Assembly (NCBI GenBank): GCA_045647345.1
Contig: JAZRMG010000068.1
Location: 1-5,206, forward strand
DNA from: UBA1189 sp045647345
GTDB lineage: Bacteria > Bacteroidota > Bacteroidia > Bacteroidales > Bacteroidaceae
Direction: 5' to 3'
Length of the DNA stretch: 5,206 bases
Shown here piece after piece: positions 1 to 5,206 of this stretch (positions within the stretch are counted from its first letter, which is position 1; every line of letters begins with the position of its first letter). A program made the position numbers and the translations under genes. The notes under the pieces are model-generated. The model made no database searches and had not been told where the DNA came from. It saw only the letters and a list, made by a program, of their open reading frames with translations.

Positions 1-734
1 CAAAGGAAGAAAAAGAACTAATTAAGAAGTTCCAATATTCTAGAACCTTGCAGCAAGAAGGCTTGTCGCTCCCTGACAATGTAATAATCATTGGCACAGT
101 GAATATGGACGAGACTACGCATCAGTTCTCACGCAAGGTGATAGACCGTGCCATGACGATAGAGATGAATGGCGGCCGATTGAGCAACATGTTTGGCGGA
201 AGCAAGCGCTTGGAATACCTGCCCGAAGTGGAGCAGCAGAAGTGGCAGGGTGCATTCAAGCAATGTTATGTATCGGCCGATGAGGTGCTGGAGCTGCATC
301 CTGAGGCTGCTAATGATATCAAGGAGAAATTGCCCGCTCGCTTGGACGATATAAACAAGGCATTGAAGGGAACACCGTTTGAGGTGAGCTACCGTGTGCT
401 GAACGAACTGGTGATAATGGTGGGTGTGATACTTGACTACAATACGGAGGGCAAGGATATTGATGCTATCATCAATGAAGCTGTGGACCGCATACTGCTG
501 ATGAAGATATTGCCTCGAGTGGAGGGCGATAATGAGATGTTTGCCCTCTCGCATGCGGAGCAACAGAAATATGGTGTGAAGTATGCCAACCGCTTGGAGT
601 GGCTGCTCGACCTGGCACCTGAGATTTCTGTAACAGAAGACGCGGATGCTGACCATCAGCAAACCGCCAAAGAGAAGATACAGGAGATGATAGACCGTCT
701 GGAGAGCCGCGAGTTTACACGTTATTGGCCGTAA
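1..734 (+). CDS. mcrB: McrB-like AAA+ GTPase subunit of a type IV-like restriction system, 3' part only
   Basis: The frame is open from base 3 with no start codon, so this is the C-terminal part (about 243 residues) of a larger protein; the TTG at 48 is internal. Seen: the segment GTVNMDETTH (bases 93-122) occupies the place of the McrB signature that follows Walker B (MNTAD in E. coli McrB). It is followed by SRKVIDRA, with arginines where AAA+ proteins carry trans-acting residues. The helical lid follows, with SYRVLNEL (387-410) and KILPRVEGD (504-530), then a charged helix and the tail FTRYWP, which resembles tails of Bacteroidota McrB proteins. Known for the family: McrB forms GTP-driven hexamers that translocate DNA and activate a partner nuclease. 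The Walker motifs and N-terminal DNA-recognition domain lie upstream, so target specificity cannot be read here. The expected partner nuclease is encoded at 2262-4703, separated by two inserted genes. The stop is 11 bases before the next start. Sampled GC (47-55%) is higher than in the next three genes. Confidence 0.92.
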   Translation, partial: KEEKELIKKFQYSRTLQQEGLSLPDNVIIIGTVNMDETTHQFSRKVIDRAMTIEMNGGRLSNMFGGSKRLEYLPEVEQQKWQGAFKQCYVSADEVLELHPEAANDIKEKLPARLDDINKALKGTPFEVSYRVLNELVIMVGVILDYNTEGKDIDAIINEAVDRILLMKILPRVEGDNEMFALSHAEQQKYGVKYANRLEWLLDLAPEISVTEDADADHQQTAKEKIQEMIDRLESREFTRYWP

Positions 735-736
735 AA

Positions 737-743
737 GAGGAAG
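737..743 (+). promoter_or_regulatory. Ribosome binding site deciding the start of the RhuM-like gene
   Basis: The purine run GAGGAAG lies directly after the mcrB stop codon and a few bases before the ATG at 746. It favours that ATG over the upstream TTG at 725, which overlaps the end of mcrB. It is the clearest Shine-Dalgarno-like sequence at any start in the window; the others lack one, as is common in Bacteroidota. Confidence 0.5.
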
Positions 744-745
744 AT

Positions 746-1756
746 ATGACAAGGGATTTGACAATATCACAGATAGAGCGCCAGAATATCTTAAACAATA
801 GAATGGCAATTGCTCGCATACAAGAAGCATTGGATATAGAGGCCTATCAATTCGAAGGGAAATACTATATGACCAAGCAAATGGTCGCCAATTTCTATGA
901 GGTTGAGGTTAGAACGGTGGATAACTATTTGGCCTCAAACGAAGCTGAGCTCAAACATAACGGCTATATTTTATGTAGGGGTAAACAGCTGAAAGAGTTT
1001 AAGTTGCAATTTGGTCACGAAAATTCTTTCATGAGCAAAACGACGCAGTTGGGATTATTTGATTTTCGTTCCTTCTTAAATTTGGGAATGTTGCTTGCAG
1101 AAAGTGAGAGAGCAAGGCAAGTGCGTAGCTTCATCCTGGATGTCGTAATATCTACTATAAATGAAAAGGCCGGAGGTGGTACGAAATATATCAATTGGCG
1201 AGACCGGGATTTCTTGCCTGCTGCTATACAGGAGGAGAATTACCGAAAAAACTTGACCGGCCCAATCAATGAATATGTGGATGGCCACAAGACCTATAAA
1301 TATGCGGTCATCACTGACATGATTTATAATGCGGTTTTCCATGAGAACGCAAAGCAATACAGGGAATTATTGAAACTTGAGCCAAAAGACAACGTTAGAG
1401 CTACCATGTATGCTGAGGTTTTAAGGGTAATCAGCTCTTTTGAAAATGGTGTCGGCAGTGCTATACGGGAGAAATCAATAGCTATGGGGCGTAAGATTTC
1501 ACTACAGGAGGTACAGGAGTTGATCACTGCACAGGCGGAGAGCCCTGCGATGACTCCCTTTCTCTACGATGCCCGACAAAAGATGGCCTCGCTTGACTTT
1601 GGGTTGAGGGATGTTTATCATGACAATATCGCAGGGTATCTGCGTGCTTTGTCTCCAGAAGAATTTGACCGTTTCATAGGAAATGACTCTATTGACTTGG
1701 AAAAGCTGTTGGACAACGATGAGAACAGGCATGTGTTGGAAAGATTGAAAAAATAA
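746..1756 (+). CDS. RhuM/ORF6N/Bro-N-like DNA-binding protein, probable partner (antitoxin or regulator) of the Doc toxin
   Basis: The protein has 336 residues from the ATG at 746, chosen because GAGGAAG precedes it and because the in-frame TTG at 725 would overlap mcrB. Residues about 34-68 (GKYYMTKQMVANFYEV, then RTVDNYL) look like the helix-turn-helix N-terminus of RhuM and ORF6N proteins. Residues about 102-134 (LGLFDFRSFLNLGMLLAE, then RQVRSFILDVV) resemble the segment that follows in RhuM and Bro-N proteins, where a chain of hydrophobic residues leads into an R/F-W-like helix. The remaining 200 residues are mostly helical and charged; I recognise no catalytic motif, signal peptide or membrane segment there. 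RhuM was named for a Salmonella pathogenicity-island gene, and relatives are often found beside or fused to Fic/Doc domains; their biochemical role is poorly known. The doc gene starts 4 bases after the stop, so the two are probably translationally coupled. From context I infer DNA binding and neutralisation or autoregulation of Doc. The family call is by motif resemblance only. Sampled GC is about 38-40%. Confidence 0.78.
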   Translation: MTRDLTISQIERQNILNNRMAIARIQEALDIEAYQFEGKYYMTKQMVANFYEVEVRTVDNYLASNEAELKHNGYILCRGKQLKEFKLQFGHENSFMSKTTQLGLFDFRSFLNLGMLLAESERARQVRSFILDVVISTINEKAGGGTKYINWRDRDFLPAAIQEENYRKNLTGPINEYVDGHKTYKYAVITDMIYNAVFHENAKQYRELLKLEPKDNVRATMYAEVLRVISSFENGVGSAIREKSIAMGRKISLQEVQELITAQAESPAMTPFLYDARQKMASLDFGLRDVYHDNIAGYLRALSPEEFDRFIGNDSIDLEKLLDNDENRHVLERLKK

Positions 1757-1760
1757 CACC

Positions 1761-2225
1761 ATGGGAGACTTTGTGTATTTGTCTTATGATGACATACTAG
1801 TATACTATAGGGAAACCATCGACCAAAGTGGTGGAGGAATGTCTGGTGTTCTTGAACAAAAGGGGATAGAGAAAATATTGGATTTTGTAAGAAATGATGT
1901 GTATTATCCCACGATTGAGGATAAACTTACCTATCTGGTTTTTGCTTTTTGTACAGGACACTATTTTGCAGACGGCAACAAGCGGATATCGTTGGTGATA
2001 GGAGCGCATTTTCTCATCAAGAACAGACAGGGATGGGCGGGATTTCACCTGTTGCCATATATGGAAGCCTACATTTGGCATGTAGCAGCAGGAAATATAG
2101 ACAAAGGCTTGCTTGGAAGGATAGTTCATGCCTTTCTTAATCGAAAGGAACTTGATGAGGAAACGAAATTGGACATTATTCATGCTATGAAACAAAGTCC
2201 TTTATATTCTGAAGAAGAGCAATAG
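1761..2225 (+). CDS. doc: Doc-type Fic-fold toxin (death-on-curing family)
   Basis: The protein has 154 residues. Residues 67-75 read HYFADGNKR, the Fic-fold active-site loop in its Doc form: catalytic His67, acidic Asp71, then Asn73-Lys74-Arg75. Doc of phage P1 has HIFNDANKR at the same place. Lys replaces the second Gly of the AMPylating Fic loop and the distal Arg is absent, which predicts kinase-like rather than AMP-transferase chemistry. P1 Doc phosphorylates elongation factor Tu and stops translation; whether this protein has the same target is inference. Upstream, the GGGMSG segment (residues 24-29) matches the conserved Gly-rich stretch of Doc before its first long helix. The protein is longer than P1 Doc (126 residues) because of a charged C-terminal extension from about residue 115. 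No Phd gene precedes it; the upstream neighbour, 4 bases away, is the RhuM-like gene, which is the candidate antitoxin. There is no convincing Shine-Dalgarno sequence before the ATG, in keeping with coupling to the upstream gene. Confidence 0.92.
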   Translation: MGDFVYLSYDDILVYYRETIDQSGGGMSGVLEQKGIEKILDFVRNDVYYPTIEDKLTYLVFAFCTGHYFADGNKRISLVIGAHFLIKNRQGWAGFHLLPYMEAYIWHVAAGNIDKGLLGRIVHAFLNRKELDEETKLDIIHAMKQSPLYSEEEQ

Positions 2226-2261
2226 GCGTGATTATTCCCTTAAACTATTAAAACTTGCACT
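2226..2261 (+). promoter_or_regulatory. A/T-rich leader before the nuclease gene
   Basis: These 36 bases are the longest non-coding stretch in the window. They are about one third G+C, with the run TTAAACTATTAAAACTT just before the ATG. There is no Shine-Dalgarno sequence, no hairpin suggesting a terminator and no clear match to the Bacteroides -33/-7 promoter (TTTG, TAnnTTTG). It most likely acts as an A-rich translation initiation region. A weak internal promoter for the nuclease gene is possible but unsupported. Confidence 0.25.
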
Positions 2262-4703
2262 ATGCAGACGGAGGTACTCAGATACATACATACCGAAGGA
2301 GACTATGAGGTGATAGTCAGAACACAAGATATTGGGCACTCATGGGACCGGTTTAAGGGGCGTATTAACTATACGCGCCGAACAAATGCGAGTGTAAGTG
2401 TTCCGGAGGAGTATTGTAGATACACCAGTAAGGATACATGCCGTTTGGAGATATACAATCCAGAGGCTGCCCATAGTGATAGAGGATTGCTCGAGGGGTG
2501 TGAATGGGAGAAGCTATGGCCTGTGGTATTCGAGACATGTAGATACCAAATTAAAATACTTTTCCATAATGTCGATGAGGAGTCAAAGGTTGAGGTATGC
2601 CATGTAAGAAGAGATATTGAAGAATGTTTCTTCTACGATGAGGAGTCGAGCAACAAAAAGGAGAAATCACTGACTGGCGATCTCGACTTCTTGAACGAGC
2701 CAGGTGTATTCCGTTTGGAGTTCAGCTATCAGAAAGAGGGCAGGAGAAAGGATACATACGTAACATTTGATGTGGTATCGCCTAAACTTGACACAAAAAG
2801 TGACTACAAATCATTGCTGCGAGACGTCAATGAAGAGTACCAAGATGTCATATACCGCTACTTAAGTATCACAATACAGCAATTTAGCAGAGGACATGTG
2901 AATAATGATGCTACATGGATGACTGCATTTCAGAGTATAGTGGATGACTATATAAAGAATATCAATCGCGTAATCCATAATCCGCATTCGCAAGTGACTA
3001 AGTACTACACCTCTCGCAAGGCTGAACATATAAAGCAATGGACCTCACAGATGGAAGAGGCGTATGAAGAGGTGCGTTGTGAGAGACGATTGGAGGAGCA
3101 CTACTTTGGATACAGTGAAAAACGTTCTACACACGACACGATGGAAAATCGTTTTGTGAAGTATACGGTAACAAGTATCGGGAAACGATTGTCTACAATA
3201 ATAAGTACTGTACTAAGCTCGAAAAATGAGGAGCTCTCAGAACGTCATAGACAGACGTGGATAGGATATAAGGATACTCTACAAAAGATTGTGAAGCATC
3301 CCTTCTTTAGAGGTGTCGGGAAATTTGACGGCATGAAACAAGAGAGCCTTGTATTGCAGAATAGAAGCGGATATCAGCAAATATACAAGGATTGGTTGAA
3401 ACTGAAACGGGGAATAGATCTTTATCATGGCGCTGCAAACATTGGCACACTGCAAATATGGGAGATATATGAGCTTTGGTGCTTCATTAAAATGAAAAGA
3501 ATGGTGGCGGAAGTGTTGGGGTTGGATAGGAATATGCCCAATTATGAGAAATATGTGACAGAGCCGAAAGGTACACTGCTCAATCCATTTACCAACTCTT
3601 CGTTAGAACACATAGTCGAATATCGCTACCCTATGCCTAAAGAAGATGATTCTCCTGAACGAAAAAGATTACTTGAGGCACATGAGGGCGATATCGTGTC
3701 GTTGCATTACCAACATACCTTTAACCGCAAAAGCGGACATGACAAAGGATACTGCATAGAGGGCATAAATACTGCGACGACAGAACAGAGACCAGACATC
3801 GTACTAAATATAAGAAAAGAATCGGGAGAAGTTGTCCTCACATATCTATATGATGCAAAATACCAAGTCATCAATGACGCTAGATTGGACAAGGATTTTG
3901 AGCCACAAGACATAGAAGAACTGAAGACGTTGTCTGGCGGTGACTACCCCCCAACCAAAGCAATTAATCAAATGCACCGCTATAGGGATGCCATATATTA
4001 TAGCAAAGAGCATGAGCCTTACAGAGCCAAGGAAATCATTGGCGGTTATATTCTATTCCCAGGACGTGGAGAGGACGAGCACATCAGCAACAGATATTAT
4101 AGTAAAAGTGTGGAATCTGTCAACATTGGTGCCTTCCCATTATTGCCGAATGCAGACAAAAAATTAGAAGGAAGGCTATTGCGCGAGCATCTACATACGA
4201 TACTCATTGAAAAAGTCAACACGGAGAATCATGTGGAGAACGCTAAACCTCAACGAACTCTGGCATATGTTACCGAAGAGGAAAAAGAGGCTATGATGCC
4301 TGACGACCTTGTAATGATTGCTTTTGCCGGTAATGAAGAAAAACGGCAATGGACATTTGAGAATAGTTGGTATAACATACCCTTAAATAAAATAGCAGAC
4401 ACACCATGGATGAAAGCCAAGTATCTTTTGCTACGAACTAAAGGGGAACAGTATGTCGGTAACCTACGGAAAATAGTCAAATCAAATCATGATGTTTGGA
4501 CAAAAGAGAGATTACAGCAAAATAATTATCCTGGTACTCCCGGCCACTCGTGCTATTTCATGGTGAAAATACATAAGGCAGAGAGAACAGAGGAGCACTT
4601 GAGAGAAAAGATATTCAACATTAAAGACATAACAACTCCCTATTGGGGACATCAAATGGCTCCATTCATGTTAGTAAAATTGAAAGATTTGATGGCCCTT
4701 TAA
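2262..4703 (+). CDS. DUF2357 protein with PD-(D/E)XK nuclease domain, McrC-like partner of McrB
   Basis: The protein has 813 residues and begins at the first ATG after the doc stop. Layout: a beta-rich N-terminal part (about 1-175) ending in FDVVSPKLDTKSDYKSLL, a hallmark of the DUF2357 family; a long, charged, mostly helical middle (about 180-425) with ENRFVKYTV and QIWEIYELW; the nuclease core; and a C-terminal appendage. The core shows Pro511-Asp512, then Asp531-Ala-Lys533 (the D-x-K catalytic pair) and Gln570-MHR-Tyr574, a QxxxY motif of RecB/Cas4-like nucleases. All the key residues appear intact, so it is probably an active metal-dependent DNA nuclease. The family (COG1700-like, DUF2357 plus the former DUF524) has long been predicted to be a virus-defence component that works with McrB-type GTPases, in place of classical McrC. 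It is far longer than E. coli McrC (about 350 residues). Residues about 665-813, with a SWYNIPLNKI segment, form an additional domain that I cannot name. Sampled GC is about 37%, much lower than mcrB. There is no signal peptide or membrane segment, so it is cytoplasmic. Confidence 0.9.
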   Translation: MQTEVLRYIHTEGDYEVIVRTQDIGHSWDRFKGRINYTRRTNASVSVPEEYCRYTSKDTCRLEIYNPEAAHSDRGLLEGCEWEKLWPVVFETCRYQIKILFHNVDEESKVEVCHVRRDIEECFFYDEESSNKKEKSLTGDLDFLNEPGVFRLEFSYQKEGRRKDTYVTFDVVSPKLDTKSDYKSLLRDVNEEYQDVIYRYLSITIQQFSRGHVNNDATWMTAFQSIVDDYIKNINRVIHNPHSQVTKYYTSRKAEHIKQWTSQMEEAYEEVRCERRLEEHYFGYSEKRSTHDTMENRFVKYTVTSIGKRLSTIISTVLSSKNEELSERHRQTWIGYKDTLQKIVKHPFFRGVGKFDGMKQESLVLQNRSGYQQIYKDWLKLKRGIDLYHGAANIGTLQIWEIYELWCFIKMKRMVAEVLGLDRNMPNYEKYVTEPKGTLLNPFTNSSLEHIVEYRYPMPKEDDSPERKRLLEAHEGDIVSLHYQHTFNRKSGHDKGYCIEGINTATTEQRPDIVLNIRKESGEVVLTYLYDAKYQVINDARLDKDFEPQDIEELKTLSGGDYPPTKAINQMHRYRDAIYYSKEHEPYRAKEIIGGYILFPGRGEDEHISNRYYSKSVESVNIGAFPLLPNADKKLEGRLLREHLHTILIEKVNTENHVENAKPQRTLAYVTEEEKEAMMPDDLVMIAFAGNEEKRQWTFENSWYNIPLNKIADTPWMKAKYLLLRTKGEQYVGNLRKIVKSNHDVWTKERLQQNNYPGTPGHSCYFMVKIHKAERTEEHLREKIFNIKDITTPYWGHQMAPFMLVKLKDLMAL

Positions 4704-4711
4704 TCCACTCT

Positions 4712-5206
4712 ATGCCCGACAAACTGACCCGAGAGCAGCGGCACCGATGTATGGCAAGCATACGTGGCCGAGACACTAAGCCCGAGATGACGGTGAGGCG
4801 CTATCTGCATAGCCGTGGCTTCCGTTACAGGGTGAACGTGAAGGGATTGCCAGGCACACCCGACATCGTGCTGCGCAAGTACCGCACGGTGATATTCATA
4901 CACGGATGCTTCTGGCATGGGCATGAGGGCTGCCGATACTTCGTGCTGCCGAAGAGCAACACGGAGTTTTGGACACAGAAGATAGAGCGTAACCGCGAGC
5001 GTGACCTGGAACGTCGCGCCCAACTGAAGCGGATGGGATGGCACACCATCGTCATATGGGAATGCCAGCTGAAGCCGAAGACACGCGAGGCTACATTGGC
5101 CGAGCTGGAGCATCTGCTACACAAGACATACATAGATAACCTGCGCCCACGCAAAGCGGCAGTGTACTCTTTTGACACTGAGCCTATGCCCATTGCCGCA
5201 GAGGAG
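4712..5206 (+). CDS. vsr: Vsr very short patch repair endonuclease, 3' end beyond the window
   Basis: The reading frame runs from the ATG at 4712 through 165 codons to the window edge without a stop; E. coli Vsr has 156 residues, so the end is probably close. The match to E. coli Vsr is clear and nearly gap-free: Glu25 in DTKPE, catalytic Asp51 in LPGTPD, His64 and Cys66 in HGCFWH with Phe67-Trp68 (the residues that intercalate at the mismatch), His69, His71, then Cys74 and Cys118 (WEC), equivalent to the zinc ligands. TEFWTQKI and the arginine-rich helix after it are also typical. Residue 63 is Ile rather than Thr, but that position coordinates metal through its backbone. Vsr nicks beside T in T:G mismatches produced by deamination of 5-methylcytosine and starts short-patch repair. 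It normally accompanies a cytosine-5 methyltransferase; none is in view, so one may lie downstream or upstream. It starts 8 bases after the nuclease stop. Sampled GC (57-62%) is the highest in the window, suggesting separate acquisition. Confidence 0.96.
   Translation, partial: MPDKLTREQRHRCMASIRGRDTKPEMTVRRYLHSRGFRYRVNVKGLPGTPDIVLRKYRTVIFIHGCFWHGHEGCRYFVLPKSNTEFWTQKIERNRERDLERRAQLKRMGWHTIVIWECQLKPKTREATLAELEHLLHKTYIDNLRPRKAAVYSFDTEPMPIAAEE

Noticed and set aside
725..745. TTG at 725 as the start of the RhuM-like gene
   Set aside because: It would overlap the mcrB stop and lacks a ribosome binding site, whereas the ATG at 746 has GAGGAAG just upstream.
129..830. Long reverse-strand open frame opposite mcrB
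   Set aside because: It is antisense to a clearly conserved AAA+ coding region, has low-complexity Leu-rich translation and no recognisable domain.
1058..1084. TTTG followed by TAAATTTG, resembling a Bacteroides promoter
   Set aside because: The spacing is 15 rather than about 19-21 bases and it lies within the RhuM-like gene, far from any start codon.
1794..1803. Perfect 10-base palindrome ATACTAGTAT as an operator
   Set aside because: It lies inside the doc coding region, no second copy was noticed near any start, and a 10-base A/T-rich palindrome can occur by chance.
1842..1859. SGVLEQ in Doc as a built-in Fic inhibitory motif (S/T)xxxE(G/N)
   Set aside because: The last position is Gln, not Gly or Asn, and the segment aligns with the conserved Gly-rich stretch of ordinary Doc proteins.
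4700..5193. Two overlapping reverse-strand open frames opposite vsr
   Set aside because: They are antisense shadows in a GC-rich gene; the forward frame matches Vsr residue by residue, including the catalytic Asp and zinc ligands.

Overview
This window is a compact, all-forward gene cluster that reads as part of a bacterial defence island. It holds five coding regions in order: (1) the 3' end of an McrB-family AAA+ GTPase gene, cut by the left window edge; (2) a RhuM/ORF6N/Bro-N-like DNA-binding protein; (3) a Doc-type Fic-fold toxin; (4) a large DUF2357 protein with a PD-(D/E)XK nuclease core, the McrC-like partner expected for this type of McrB; (5) a Vsr-type T:G mismatch endonuclease, cut by the right window edge. 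Gaps between genes are 11, 4, 36 and 8 bases, so co-transcription of all five is likely. No tRNA, rRNA, CRISPR array, insertion sequence or convincing terminator is visible, and no stretch longer than 36 bases lacks a gene.

The source is probably a member of the Bacteroidota (Bacteroides/Prevotella-like). This rests on the style of the McrB and DUF2357 proteins, the general lack of Shine-Dalgarno sequences and the A/T-rich start regions. It is inference, not proof. Base composition is strikingly mosaic. Sampled 60-base lines give about 47-55% GC in mcrB, about 37-40% in the RhuM-like and nuclease genes, and about 57-62% in vsr. The middle of the cluster therefore seems to have a different history from its flanks.

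Working model: the McrB-like GTPase (its N-terminal recognition domain lies outside the window) and the DUF2357 nuclease form a type IV-like, modification-dependent restriction complex that cuts foreign DNA. Vsr would repair T:G mismatches that arise by deamination of 5-methylcytosine, which suggests a cytosine-5 methyltransferase encoded nearby but not in view. The RhuM-like gene and doc form a two-gene module that looks like a toxin-antitoxin pair, with the RhuM-like protein in the usual place of a Phd antitoxin. Its position between the motor gene and the nuclease gene of the restriction system is the most interesting property of the window. It could act as an addiction element or as a back-up abortive response if restriction is blocked. 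That coupling is a hypothesis; the gene order and motifs are seen directly.
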